Positions 50,071-59,109 are shown, numbered from the stretch's first letter. The stretch: DNA of 64,000 nucleotides from JACKLD01 sp049297695 (GCA_049297695.1 JBAQUT010000021.1:1-64000); one strand, 5' to 3'. Notes: generated from the letters alone by a model not told the origin. A program made the numbers and translations.

Positions 50071-51663
50071 ATGAGTTTCTTCACCAAACTGAAATGGGTA
50101 ACCTACTTTCTGCTGGCGGCGCTGGTGCTGTGGGGGGTGTTGAGCGTGCCGTGGGATACCGTGTTCCCCGCCGTAGTGCGGCTGATTGCTATAGCTTTGG
50201 TAGGGTATGTTGTATATCGTTTGGGGTATTGGGTGTGGGAGCGTAACCTGAAAAGTTACCACCACCAAATGCGCAACCTGCAAAGCATGCAGGGGAAGGG
50301 GAGTCTTTCCCATGGTTCGGCCGGCTTTGCCAGCACCGCCGACTTGAAAAAGGCCGGGATGATGGGCGATAAAGGAGTGATTGTCGGGAAGTTTAACGAC
50401 AAGTTTTTACGCTTTGATAAAATGGGCCACCTGATTACCTTTGCTCCAACCCGTTCGGGTAAAGGTGTGGGGCATGTGGTTCCCAATGCGCTCACGTGGC
50501 CGGGTAGTTTGTTTGTGAACGACATTAAAGGCGAAGCCTTTGCCATTACGGCCCGCCACCGCAAACAGTTTAGCAAGGTTTATAAATTTGCACCATTTGA
50601 TGATGACAGCCATTGCTTTAACCCGATTGATTTCATCCGCGTGAACACTGACAACGAGTTGGATGATGCCAAGCTAATTGCCAGCATGATGATTTTAGAA
50701 GACAACGCCAACGACCCCTTTTGGAGCCGTGAAGCCCAAAGCTGGATTGAAGGGTTGCTGTTGTACGTAGCCCATGAAAGTCCTCCGCCGTTACGGAACC
50801 TGAGTGAAGTACGGTATCTGATTATGCAAACCCGCCGCGATTGGGAACTGATGGTGGAAGATATGTTGCGGTGTAAAAACCCTTGGATTAAGCGCATTGC
50901 CGCCAGTATTACCGCCACCGAGCCGAAGGTGGCCGCGAGTATATTATCCACCGCCAAAAGCCAAACGGCCATTTGGGATTCCCCAAAATTGGCGAAGGTA
51001 ACAAGCAAAAGCGATTTTAAGTTTGAGGACATGAAGACGGATAATGTGAGCATTTATGTTGTGATTCCGCCCGAATCGTTGACCGTATATGCCCCCATGG
51101 TACGGTTGATGATCGGGATGGCGGTCAAGGCCATGACCCGTAGCCAAGGGGCACCGAAGGAACGTATTTTGTTTCTCATTGACGAGTTCCCCGCCCTGAA
51201 ATACATGGCCCCCATTGAAGAAGCCGTGGGCTTTTTGGCCGGCTACGGCATTCATATTTGGATGTTCATTCAAGACTTATCCCAAATCAAAGACCTGTAT
51301 GATAGGTGGGAAACCTTCATTTCCAACTGTTCCGTACGCATGGCCTTTGGTACCAACGATGTGGAAACCGCCAAAACACTTTCCGACATGTTGGGCACCA
51401 CCACCATCACGGTTACGGGTACGGGCACCACGGAAGGCAGCAAGATTGATAAGCTGAAAATTTGGAACAAGATGCTGGGCGGGGGAACCAACATCAACAA
51501 AAGCGAAACCAGCCGCGCCTTGATGACGCCCGATGAAGTGATGCGCCTACCGTTTGATAGCCAGCTTATCTTCGTGCAAGGCACCAAGCCCGTGGTGGCC
51601 GAGAAAATCCGTTACTACGAAGACCCGTTCTTCAAAGGCAAGTTTGATGTGTGGGGCGGATAA
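50071..51663 (+). CDS. type IV secretion coupling protein (VirD4/TraG family)
   Basis: The protein has 530 residues. Two N-terminal membrane segments (about 11-27 and 35-54) anchor it in the inner membrane. Walker A is APTRSGKG at 125-132, and Walker B is ILFLIDEFPALKYM near 368-381; FVNDIKGEAF and the LFVNDIKGE region are family marks. Coupling proteins hand DNA or protein to a type IV secretion channel. No channel genes (VirB3-B11) or relaxase are present in this window. Its close company is the BID-like gene and a small helical protein. Confidence 0.9.
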   Translation: MSFFTKLKWVTYFLLAALVLWGVLSVPWDTVFPAVVRLIAIALVGYVVYRLGYWVWERNLKSYHHQMRNLQSMQGKGSLSHGSAGFASTADLKKAGMMGDKGVIVGKFNDKFLRFDKMGHLITFAPTRSGKGVGHVVPNALTWPGSLFVNDIKGEAFAITARHRKQFSKVYKFAPFDDDSHCFNPIDFIRVNTDNELDDAKLIASMMILEDNANDPFWSREAQSWIEGLLLYVAHESPPPLRNLSEVRYLIMQTRRDWELMVEDMLRCKNPWIKRIAASITATEPKVAASILSTAKSQTAIWDSPKLAKVTSKSDFKFEDMKTDNVSIYVVIPPESLTVYAPMVRLMIGMAVKAMTRSQGAPKERILFLIDEFPALKYMAPIEEAVGFLAGYGIHIWMFIQDLSQIKDLYDRWETFISNCSVRMAFGTNDVETAKTLSDMLGTTTITVTGTGTTEGSKIDKLKIWNKMLGGGTNINKSETSRALMTPDEVMRLPFDSQLIFVQGTKPVVAEKIRYYEDPFFKGKFDVWGG

Positions 51664-51739
51664 TTTGAGTTTCGTAAGATAGGTATGAATGTTGAATTAT
51701 TACAAATATTTACGACGGAGTATCTCTCGTGCCTTTGTC

Positions 51740-51759
51740 ATCCCAGCGTAGGCTGGGAT
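51740..51759. repeat. palindrome between convergent genes
   Basis: ATCCCAGC-GTAG-GCTGGGAT is a near-perfect hairpin in a GTCATCCCAGCGTAGGCTGG setting, typical of dispersed bacterial palindromes. Between the coupling protein and the ABC gene it could stop transcription from both sides. Confidence 0.6.
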
Positions 51760-51785
51760 CTTCTCAAAGTTAATAAAGTAAAGCG

Positions 51786-54359
51786 CTAAACCCGCTTCCG
51801 CCGCCGTACCAACCACCACCCCAACCCCGCCAGAAAAGGCATGCACAGGGCAGTAAACACCAGTAAAACGCGCTCCACCATCAGCACATCGCGGCGCAGG
51901 GCCTTGCGCACATCCCGCAGTTGGTTGCGCAGGTGCAGGTTGCGGGCCTTGTAGGCGCGCAGTTCGGTTTGGGCCACGGTGCTCAAGGTTTGGGTGCCAT
52001 CGCCCGCTTGTTTCGTTTTCAACTCGTCCAGCTTTTGGCCCACACGGTATAGGTCGGCCGCCATACGGTTTTCAATCCCCGCGTAACGGTTGGAAAGGCG
52101 GGCCAGCATGGCCTCCACCGCCGTAAAGGTGCGGGGTACGGCGGCTTTGCCCCGCAGGCTGAGCAATTGGCCTTCGCCCGCCAAGTATTGCAAAGCGTTG
52201 AAGAAGAACACCAGATTGTCGTTGGTGGGCTCCAGCTCGCCTTCCACCCGCCCGCTGGGGCGTACGGTAAAGGCGGGGTCGAGCAAATCGTTGTCGGCAA
52301 TTACGAGGATTGCACCTTCGGAAGTACCACGGACCGAGTGGGGAGGAATGGCGGCAGGTTGGCCAACAGGGGCGTAATCGGCGTAGTAGTTGGCAACCGC
52401 AGGAGGCACGCTAGCAAACAGGCTGGGGAAATTCCCTGCCAGCAACACGCTAAGCGTGTAACGCTGGGGCGTGCCTTGGGCGGCGCTGCCGTACAGTTGG
52501 GGGTCGGTGCTATCCACTAAAGTTCGGCTTACCAGTTGGGCGTTGGCGCTGGTGGAAAGAACAGGCGTTGCCGTAAGCCCCGGTGCCAGCGTGCCAACCT
52601 CAACATGCCCTGCTTCGGCCAGTTGAAGGGTTTCCACATAGCTGGTGAACGGCAGGTTGCTGTTAATGTCTTGCGGCGTCAGGTTCAGCCACAACGGGTA
52701 GGTGCGGAAGCCAACTTTGGGTTCGTTCACGGTGGAAGCCCGGGCCGTATCCGCCACAATACTCATGCCATCGTAGGTTAAGCCCCAACCGTTCAACAGG
52801 TCGGCAGGGTGGTCTAGGGCGAAGGCGTCGGCGTTGCGGTCGGGGGTTTTCAGGTCGTCGGTGGGGGCGGTGCGGAAGTAAGGGTCCATCAGCAGCATCA
52901 CGCGCCCGCCGTTCACCACGTATTGGTCTATGGCATAAAGGCTTTCTTGGGGCAGGTACGGGGCCATCATTACCACCAGAACATCGGTGTCGGGGGGTAT
53001 CACAGGGTTGCCGGGCAACAAGGTGGTTACGTTGTAGTAACCTTCCAGCTCGTTCAGCCACGTGGGGCGCAGGTCTCGCATCCGCAGGTTGGGCACGGCC
53101 AGCACGGCAATGTTTTTTTGACCCAGTTTTTGCACCTCGGCCACCAAACTCATCAGGTCAAATTCCACGTAGGGCAGGCGGCTGGGCTCCAACACGGGTA
53201 TCAGGGCTTTGCGGCCATTCATCTCGGCCACCAAACCCAAGTAAAACCCTTGGCCGTTGGGCAGTTCCTGTTCGGTAAGCCCGGCGTCTTGGGCTTCCAC
53301 TTCATCGTCCACGCGCACATCGGGGTTAATGCGCAGCACGTTCACCATGGAAGGATTCAAAGCCTTCACCTCCCGCAACACATCGTTCAACCGCCGTGCC
53401 GTAATGCGGCTGGCGGTGGGCATATCCGGGTTGGTGCGGCTATCATACACCGTGAAGGTAAGGGGCTTGGGCAAGGTTTGTATCAGGCTGCGGCTGGCGG
53501 GCGAAAGGGTAAACTGGTTCTCGTACGTCCAATCCCACCGCAAGGGCACCACGCTGCCCGCACCCGCAACCACCAAGGCCGCAAGCAACCCACCCAACAC
53601 CCATGGCAACGGCTTACCACGGCCCGTGCGGTGCATCAACACCGCTGTTTGCAAGGCCAAAGCCAGCAGCATAAGCCCCAGCAAGTAGGTTACGCTGCGC
53701 ATATCCACCTGCCCTTGCACAAAGCGCCGTAAGTGTTCCAACACGCTGACTTCCCGCAACCCCGCCACCACAAAACCGGGCAACCAACGCTCCAAACCAT
53801 CCAACACCCACCCCCAGCCGGATAGCAACACAAACACCAACAGCACCCCACCCCCCGCAAATGCCACCACGGCGTGGTTGGCCAAGGCACTGGCCACAAG
53901 GGCAAAGCCTAGCAGAACACCCCCTAACAAAAACACACCCACATATCCCGCAGCCACCATGCCCCAATCCGGGTTGCCCAGCCATGCCACGGCAGCGAGC
54001 AAAGGCCATGTGCCCACCAAAAATACTCCCACTAACCCCCATGCCACCACAAAACGGGTTAGCACCAGCTGGGTAATGCTTAACGGTAAGGTCAGCAACC
54101 GCTCGGCCGTGCCGCGCCGCCAGTCTTCTGCCCACAAGCCCATGCACAGGGCGGGCAACACCAAGGCATACACCCAGGGCATGTAGCCTAAAAAAACCTC
54201 CATGCTGGCGCGGTTGGTCGAGAAAAACCCACCCACCTCAAACCCCAAAACAGCCACCAAAGCCCATGCAAAACCCACAAATAAAACGGTGGCCGGGTTG
54301 GCCAGCCATACCCGCACTTCATGGCGCGCAAAGGGGAGGGAAAAATACCGTTGAAACAT
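51786..54359 (-). CDS. fused GldF/GldG-type ABC transporter protein
   Basis: The product has 857 residues. The first 240 residues hold about six membrane helices of an ABC-2 permease (GLWAEDWRRGTAERLLTLPL is typical of GldF). A seventh helix near 255-275 leads into a large domain of the ABC_transp_aux/GldG type (WTYENQFTLSPASRSLIQTL, VLVVMMAPYLPQES), ending with a C-terminal helix and RRRKRV. In gliding bacteria GldF and GldG are separate and work with the GldA ATPase. Here they are fused and no matching ATPase gene adjoins. A role in envelope export is inference. Confidence 0.85.
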   Translation of the reverse strand: MFQRYFSLPFARHEVRVWLANPATVLFVGFAWALVAVLGFEVGGFFSTNRASMEVFLGYMPWVYALVLPALCMGLWAEDWRRGTAERLLTLPLSITQLVLTRFVVAWGLVGVFLVGTWPLLAAVAWLGNPDWGMVAAGYVGVFLLGGVLLGFALVASALANHAVVAFAGGGVLLVFVLLSGWGWVLDGLERWLPGFVVAGLREVSVLEHLRRFVQGQVDMRSVTYLLGLMLLALALQTAVLMHRTGRGKPLPWVLGGLLAALVVAGAGSVVPLRWDWTYENQFTLSPASRSLIQTLPKPLTFTVYDSRTNPDMPTASRITARRLNDVLREVKALNPSMVNVLRINPDVRVDDEVEAQDAGLTEQELPNGQGFYLGLVAEMNGRKALIPVLEPSRLPYVEFDLMSLVAEVQKLGQKNIAVLAVPNLRMRDLRPTWLNELEGYYNVTTLLPGNPVIPPDTDVLVVMMAPYLPQESLYAIDQYVVNGGRVMLLMDPYFRTAPTDDLKTPDRNADAFALDHPADLLNGWGLTYDGMSIVADTARASTVNEPKVGFRTYPLWLNLTPQDINSNLPFTSYVETLQLAEAGHVEVGTLAPGLTATPVLSTSANAQLVSRTLVDSTDPQLYGSAAQGTPQRYTLSVLLAGNFPSLFASVPPAVANYYADYAPVGQPAAIPPHSVRGTSEGAILVIADNDLLDPAFTVRPSGRVEGELEPTNDNLVFFFNALQYLAGEGQLLSLRGKAAVPRTFTAVEAMLARLSNRYAGIENRMAADLYRVGQKLDELKTKQAGDGTQTLSTVAQTELRAYKARNLHLRNQLRDVRKALRRDVLMVERVLLVFTALCMPFLAGLGWWLVRRRKRV

Positions 54360-54390
54360 GGGTGTACTTTACCCCATAGTCATGACGCCG

Positions 54391-54819
54391 TTAATGCATC
54401 ATGCCAGACTTACCAGCAGGATTCTTCCAATCACCTAGTTTAAAAGGTTTTAAACGGAGTTCTGGGGTATTGGAAATTGTTTTGCTTGCCATGTTTATAT
54501 CTTCAACCGTTGGCTTCACGCCAAGCTCGTAAGCAATAATAATTGATATCTCATGAGTAAGAACTTCAATATCTTTATGAATTGTACCCTTGGGTAAAAG
54601 GTTAAAAACATTCCGGTTAATAATGAGATAAGCAAAAACAAGATGCTCAGCTTGGGTTTGTGAAATTGTTTTATGGGTTAGTTCGGATTGTAAACGTTGA
54701 AAGAGTTCTTTGAAACCTTGGTTGGCGTGAAGTAATTCTGTAAGCTCATACTTATCAATCACGTAAGCCGGTTCTTGCGGTTGCTTTAAAGCCGTTGCGC
54801 GGCGTGCTTTGCGGCTCAT
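54391..54819 (-). CDS. hypothetical protein, coupled to upstream gene
   Basis: The product has 142 residues, largely helical, with no signal peptide (ELTELLHANQGFKELFQRLQ, then HLVFAYLIINRNVFNLL). It starts within the stop of the preceding gene (ATGA), so the two are translated together. Base use is AT-rich by eye compared with flanking genes. I recognise no family. The pair stands between a fused ABC protein and a YfgM-like gene and may be an insertion. Confidence 0.6.
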   Translation of the reverse strand: MSRKARRATALKQPQEPAYVIDKYELTELLHANQGFKELFQRLQSELTHKTISQTQAEHLVFAYLIINRNVFNLLPKGTIHKDIEVLTHEISIIIAYELGVKPTVEDINMASKTISNTPELRLKPFKLGDWKNPAGKSGMMH

Positions 54820-55448
54820 GTGCGGTCTTCAAACGAGTAACGTTTTCCAGCCAAACGTTTCTGTTCGGCCCATGGGTCTTCGTGTTCAGGTTCGTTCCAT
54901 GTTTCTCCACGAAAATCGTTATCCATAATGCATTTAGGGTCGTAATATTTAGTAACGCTGGGGATTGTAGGAACGAGAGGAGTAGCAAGTTCCAATACAG
55001 ATAAATCTGCTACGAATTCGTTCTCACGACCCTCCATCCACGGTGGTATCGTATCGTCAGGAATTCGCTTGATACATCCATCAGCTAAGGGTTTTGCTGT
55101 GTGTGGACGGAGTTGGTCGTGCAAGTCAATCGTCATATCGTAAACATTTTGAATTCGGGATTGAATCTCGAGAAGAACAGAGCGCAAACCTTGAAAGTTA
55201 TAAAGTTGGCGGACTTGTAAAATGTTCATTCCATATTTTTCGGCAAGCGGAACAAGACGGTAAACAGAACCGCGCGCATGGGGCGATAACGAATAAGCTG
55301 AACATGAAAGGGCTGTATAAGTTGAAAGTTCGGTTTTTAAAGATTCTAACTGCTGAAGATCCATTTCATGCTGGGTTGCCGCAGCACGCATGCGGTTTGT
55401 CCAATTTAGGTTTTCAGGAAGGCGTTCCAGTTTGCGACGATAGGACAT
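54816..55448 (-). CDS. hypothetical protein, first gene of an AT-rich pair
   Basis: The product has 210 residues. AAGGAG precedes the ATG by seven bases. The first 140 residues are helical (MDLQQLESLKTELSTYTALS); the end is acidic with many prolines and tryptophans (NDFRGETWNEPEHEDPWAEQ). No known motif is seen. It overlaps the next gene by four bases. The upstream region contains a TATAC/GTATAC-rich stretch but no clear promoter. Confidence 0.6.
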   Translation of the reverse strand: MSYRRKLERLPENLNWTNRMRAAATQHEMDLQQLESLKTELSTYTALSCSAYSLSPHARGSVYRLVPLAEKYGMNILQVRQLYNFQGLRSVLLEIQSRIQNVYDMTIDLHDQLRPHTAKPLADGCIKRIPDDTIPPWMEGRENEFVADLSVLELATPLVPTIPSVTKYYDPKCIMDNDFRGETWNEPEHEDPWAEQKRLAGKRYSFEDRT

Positions 55449-55501
55449 AACATCACTCCTTGTATACGTTGTACTTATCCTATCCCGCCCATCCCCGCAA
55501 C

Positions 55502-55521
55502 AAAAAACCGCCCGAAGGCGG
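55502..55521 (-). terminator. terminator after the YfgM-like gene
   Basis: CCGCC-TTCG-GGCGG with a TTCG loop is followed by TTTTTTG on the minus strand, five bases past the stop codon. Confidence 0.93.
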
Positions 55522-55525
55522 CATT

Positions 55526-56179
55526 TCAGTTCAAGGTACCCAAGGCGCCCAAACGGATGCTGGCGCGTTGACGCATATCCGCTGGGATGTTGGGCAGGGC
55601 GAGAATCTGTTCCGTGGTCGTGCGGGCGGTGGCGGTATCACCCTCGGTGGCGGCCAAGGTGGCCAAAAGCTCCAGCGCCAAGGGGTAAAACGGGTTGTTA
55701 GGCGTGGCCAGGGCCGTGGCATCGGCGCGGGCGGCGGCGGGGTCGGTGCCCATCAGGGCCACGGCACGGTTCAGGCGGGCCAAACTTGCTAGCCACGTGG
55801 GGGCGCTGCCATTGTCGGTAATCTGGGTGTAGGCGGTGCGGGCCTTCTCAAGGGCAGGGGGGGTAGCGGCCAAGGCATCACGGGCTTGCTCGCTGCGGGC
55901 AAGGGCTTGAAAGCCTGTGCTGCCTTGGGCGGCCACTGTTTCCAGCACCACGGCACGGGCAGCGGCATCTTTGTTGCCCAAACTGTTCCATTGCTCGGCC
56001 ACCTGCTGGGCCACGCGGTGTTGGTACGCCTGCCAGCCTTGGTTGGCGGCCACGGCTAACACCAAACCCGCCACACCACTCAATATGTAAACCTTGTAGG
56101 TGCGCCACAGGTTGATAATCCGCTCTTCGTGCAGGGCGTCGTCCACTTCTTTCAAAAACGTTTGGGTAATATCGCTCAT
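55526..56179 (-). CDS. YfgM-like tetratricopeptide membrane protein
   Basis: The protein has 217 residues from the ATG at 56179 (AAAGGTGG upstream). A cytoplasmic start (MSDITQTFLKEVDDALHEERI) precedes one membrane helix (VYILSGVAGLVLAVAANQGW, about 28-47), and the remainder is a helical TPR-like periplasmic domain (LALELLATLAATEGDTATAR). This matches the TPR_21/YfgM group that assists protein export and outer-membrane assembly, often next to bamB and der; these genes are not here. It has its own terminator. Confidence 0.85.
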   Translation of the reverse strand: MSDITQTFLKEVDDALHEERIINLWRTYKVYILSGVAGLVLAVAANQGWQAYQHRVAQQVAEQWNSLGNKDAAARAVVLETVAAQGSTGFQALARSEQARDALAATPPALEKARTAYTQITDNGSAPTWLASLARLNRAVALMGTDPAAARADATALATPNNPFYPLALELLATLAATEGDTATARTTTEQILALPNIPADMRQRASIRLGALGTLN

Positions 56180-56267
56180 GGCCACCTTTATACACATGGG
56201 GGGCAGGGGGTGGATAGCCCGCTGCTGAAACCACAGGCGGGAAAATCATACAGAGATGTTACGGCAT

Positions 56268-56286
56268 AAAAAAACCCCGTAGGGGA
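56268..56286 (-). terminator. minus-strand terminator
   Basis: A short CCCC-TAC-GGGG stem is followed by seven T residues on the minus strand. It would end the transcript of the ABC ATPase gene or an RNA from the stretch before it. Confidence 0.65.
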
Positions 56287-56405
56287 GATGTGCTGGGGGG
56301 GCCAACACACCTCCCCCGTTTCGGGGGGCACTGCGGGGGCGTACCCCCCGATTCGTACCTCTCCCCCCACGCAAAACTGGACGGGAGGAGAGGCGGAGCG
56401 CCGAA

Positions 56406-56465
56406 GCGCCCCTTCCAACGGAAACATACAGGTTTGCACCTGCACATTCCCTTTGGAAGGGGCGC
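56406..56465. repeat. 60-base near-perfect hairpin
   Basis: A 13-bp perfect outer stem (GCGCCCCTTCCAA/TTGGAAGGGGCGC) encloses a second stem around ACCTG/CAGGT with loop TTGC-like bases. It lies between the terminator and the ABC ATPase gene. Confidence 0.7.
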
Positions 56466-56544
56466 ACAGGCACCTTAGAGAAGAGTGTTATATGTCGTGT
56501 ATACTTATATGTCAAGAGTTGTATATAAAATAATTAAAAACAGA

Positions 56545-58131
56545 TTAAACCACGGCCGCCAAAAGCTTTTGCGTATAAGCCTGCTTGGGCTTGGCAAACA
56601 CGGTGGCCGTGGGGCCGCTTTCCACCACTTTGCCTTTGTGCATCACCAGCACGTCATCCGCCAAGTGGCTTACCACCCGTAAATCGTGGGATATGAAGAT
56701 AAAACTGGTACCGTGCTCGCGCTGGATGCCTTCTAACAGTTTCAAAATCTGGTCTTGCACACTCACGTCCAACGCGCTGACGGCTTCGTCGCAGATGACC
56801 AGCTTGGGTTGCAAAGCCAAAGCACGGGCAATACACACGCGTTGTTTTTGGCCACCGCTCATTTGGTGGGGGTAGCGGCTGGCGGCATCGGCGGGCAGGC
56901 CGCAATCGGCCAACAGTTTTTTCACATAGGCTGGCACCTTGGCGGCGGGCAGGGTGCCGTGGGCCCGCACACCCTCCGCCACGCTGGCGCCCACGGTCAT
57001 TTTGGGGTTCAGGGCGGCGGCAGGGTCTTGGAACACCATCTGCATGTCCTTCCGCGCCACGCGCAAGGCCTCTTTCTCATGCTCCAAAAAGTTTTGGCCC
57101 ATAAACACCACAGTGCCGCCCGCCGTGCCTTCCACCAAACGGGTGAGCACCCGTGCCAGCGTGCTTTTGCCGCTGCCACTTTCGCCCACCACGCCCAAGG
57201 TTTGGCCTTCCCGCAACGTAAACGTGGCACCGTGCAGGGCTTTCACATCCGCTTGCTTGCTCCACCATCCTGCCTTGCCTGCGTAGGTATGGCTCAGGTT
57301 GGAAACCTCTAATAGCACAGGGTCTTTACCCTTGCTCTTATTGGCTTTGGTGTCCCGAAGCTTCATGGTGGGCCGCGCCGCCAAAAGCTGTTGGGTGTAG
57401 GCGTGCTTGGGTTTGCTGAAAATCTGCTTGGTTGTGCCCGTTTCCACAACAGTGCCGTGGCGCATCACCACCATGCGGTCGGCCAGCGTTTCCACCACAC
57501 CGAAATCGTGGGTAATCCACAGCATTGCCATGCCCATCTCGCGCTGCAAATCTTTTACCAAGGCCAAAATTTCGGCCTGAACGGTCACATCCAGCGCCGT
57601 GGTAGGCTCGTCGGCAATCAACAGTTGGGGCTTGTGGGCCAAGGCCATGGCAATCATCACGCGCTGGCGTTGCCCGCCGGAAATCTCGTGCGGATACGCC
57701 GCAAACATGCGTTCCGGGTCGGGCAAACCTACTTTCTCAAACAGCTCCAGCACGCGACGCTTGCGCTCGCCTTTGTTGAGGGTGCTGTGAATAATAAACG
57801 CCTCTTCCACCTGATACCCGCACGTCAGCACGGGGTTCATGGCGGTAGCAGGTTCTTGGAACACCATGGCCATGGCCGTGCCCCGCAACGCACGGCGGGC
57901 ACGGGGGCGTAGGGTTTGCAGCTCTTCGCCGTTAAATTCCATGCGGTGGGCGCGTACCTCAAGTTCAGGCGCCAACAGGCCCATAAGGCTTAAGGCAGTC
58001 AGGGTTTTCCCGCTACCACTTTCGCCCACCAAGGCCAAGTTTTCGCCACGTTCTACGGTAAACGATACCCCTTTCACCAATGGCGTGGTGGCGGTGCGGA
58101 TATGAAGGTCATCAACGGCAAGCAACGGCAT
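56545..58131 (-). CDS. double ATPase of a peptide-type ABC importer (YejF/GsiA-like)
   Basis: The protein has 528 residues with two ABC domains in one chain. First domain: Walker A GESGSGKT at 36-43, signature ISGGQRQR, Walker [13 protein letters not shown]. Second domain: [17 protein letters not shown] and [12 protein letters not shown], where EA replaces EP. An oligopeptide-type C-terminal segment follows each. It would power import of peptides or related solutes with a DppB/C-type permease. No permease or binding-protein gene adjoins; the binding lipoprotein at 982-2628 is a possible distant partner. Confidence 0.93.
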   Translation of the reverse strand: MPLLAVDDLHIRTATTPLVKGVSFTVERGENLALVGESGSGKTLTALSLMGLLAPELEVRAHRMEFNGEELQTLRPRARRALRGTAMAMVFQEPATAMNPVLTCGYQVEEAFIIHSTLNKGERKRRVLELFEKVGLPDPERMFAAYPHEISGGQRQRVMIAMALAHKPQLLIADEPTTALDVTVQAEILALVKDLQREMGMAMLWITHDFGVVETLADRMVVMRHGTVVETGTTKQIFSKPKHAYTQQLLAARPTMKLRDTKANKSKGKDPVLLEVSNLSHTYAGKAGWWSKQADVKALHGATFTLREGQTLGVVGESGSGKSTLARVLTRLVEGTAGGTVVFMGQNFLEHEKEALRVARKDMQMVFQDPAAALNPKMTVGASVAEGVRAHGTLPAAKVPAYVKKLLADCGLPADAASRYPHQMSGGQKQRVCIARALALQPKLVICDEAVSALDVSVQDQILKLLEGIQREHGTSFIFISHDLRVVSHLADDVLVMHKGKVVESGPTATVFAKPKQAYTQKLLAAVV

Positions 58132-58216
58132 GGAAAGGATGATAGGCGGAACGAGCGTGTTTGCAAAGCCATAAATATATGTTACAAAAATAGTGCCGCA
58201 AGGTGACGCTCTCTAC

Positions 58217-58230
58217 GTCTACAATCAACA
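58217..58230 (+). repeat. direct repeat, left copy
   Basis: GTCTACAATCAACA, identical to 58358-58371. The two copies flank a tiny ORF and its terminator; the unit length is 141 bases. Confidence 0.7.
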
Positions 58231-58245
58231 AAAAGGAGAGTCGTC

Positions 58246-58320
58246 ATGAACCTTCGTGGCGTACTGATTCTGACATTCAAGATATGGCGGACGAAAGTCA
58301 CCATCTTGATTGGCAGATAA
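58246..58320 (+). CDS. 24-residue hydrophobic-basic peptide
   Basis: The ORF encodes MNLRGVLILTFKIW plus ten more residues rich in Thr, Ile and Arg. AAAGGAG lies eight bases before the ATG, and a strong terminator follows after three bases. This tight arrangement of ribosome site, ORF and terminator between two direct repeats supports a true small gene. Hydrophobic basic peptides of this size occur among type I toxins and membrane-active or leader peptides; no specific family is recognised. Confidence 0.5.
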   Translation: MNLRGVLILTFKIWRTKVTILIGR

Positions 58321-58321
58321 G

Positions 58322-58355
58322 AAAAGGGGCTTGTCGTATCCGCGACAGCCCCTTT
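58322..58355 (+). terminator. terminator of the 24-residue ORF
   Basis: AAGGGGC-TTGTCG pairs with CGACA-GCCCCTT (one bulged T) and is followed by TTT. It lies a few bases past the stop codon. Confidence 0.85.
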
Positions 58356-58357
58356 TT

Positions 58358-58371
58358 GTCTACAATCAACA
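58358..58371 (+). repeat. direct repeat, right copy
   Basis: GTCTACAATCAACA, identical to 58217-58230; it starts right after the terminator's T run. Confidence 0.7.
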
Positions 58372-58406
58372 TTGTTTTTATAAGCAATCTTCGGCGATAT
58401 GTCAAC

Positions 58407-59063
58407 TCACTTCCGTCCTGTGGCAAGCAAGTACGTCTCGCGGCTGTCTTTGCGGCTGGCATCGGGCTTGATGAAACGAGCTTTCTCAAAATGAGGGCGG
58501 ATGCGGTTCATCAGCTCGCGCTCTTCGCCGTTCATGAACAGTTTGGAAAGGAAAATCCCGCCCTTGGGCAAATGCTCCAACGCAAAGGCCTCGGCCAGTT
58601 CCACCAGCGCCATGGTGCGCAAGCCATCGGTTTCTTTGTGGCCCACGGTGTTGGCAGCCATGTCACTCAACACCACGTCAATCGTGCGGCCTTTCAAAGC
58701 AGCCATCACGGCGCGCTCACCATCTTCGGTGGTAAAATCGTCTTGAATAAGAATCACATCCCCTATCGGGTCGGTTTCCAACAGGTCTATCCCCACCACC
58801 ACGCCACCATGGCCCACGCGGTTGGCTGCCACTTGGCACCAGCCACCAGGGGCGCAGCCTAAATCCACCACCACTTGGTTGGCTTTTAAAAAGTTCTCTT
58901 TCTCTAAAATCTCCAAAAGTTTAAATGCCGCACGGCTGCGGTAGCCCGCCGCGTGGGCGGCTTGTACGTAGGGGTCGGCACTTTGGCGCTTCAAGTAATC
59001 CTTCTGCGCCGGGCTTAACTTGGGGTTGGTAAATTTGGTGCGGTGGCCTTTGAGCGTATTCAT
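58407..59063 (-). CDS. rlmE: 23S rRNA 2'-O-methyltransferase RlmE
   Basis: The enzyme methylates U2552 of 23S rRNA at a late step of 50S assembly. It has 218 residues from the ATG at 59063 (MNTLKGHRTKFTNPK). SAM-binding motif VVDLGCAPGGWCQVA lies near 72-86, and catalytic positions are in SRAAFKLLEI (Lys), DVVLSDMAANTVGH (Asp), FLSKLFMNG (Lys) and SRETYLL (Glu), the K-D-K-E set. It is divergent from rnhA with about 46 bases between starts. Confidence 0.95.
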   Translation of the reverse strand: MNTLKGHRTKFTNPKLSPAQKDYLKRQSADPYVQAAHAAGYRSRAAFKLLEILEKENFLKANQVVVDLGCAPGGWCQVAANRVGHGGVVVGIDLLETDPIGDVILIQDDFTTEDGERAVMAALKGRTIDVVLSDMAANTVGHKETDGLRTMALVELAEAFALEHLPKGGIFLSKLFMNGEERELMNRIRPHFEKARFIKPDASRKDSRETYLLATGRK

Positions 59064-59109
59064 AGCAGAGTTGTAGCGGATTATCAGCGCGTGTGGTAGC
59101 CCTTTGTGC

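Larger units (their letters stand above)
56198..56544. other. gene-free, GC-rich structured stretch
   Basis: No credible gene lies here. It holds a minus-strand terminator at 56268-56286, alternating C- and G-rich tracts from 56287 to 56400 that can fold on themselves, and a 60-base hairpin at 56406-56465. The end near 56480-56540 is AT-rich. Confidence 0.6.

Noticed and set aside
54795..55004. Plus-strand ORF of 69 codons opposite the AT-rich pair
   Set aside because: It has no ribosome site and lies wholly inside two coupled minus-strand genes.
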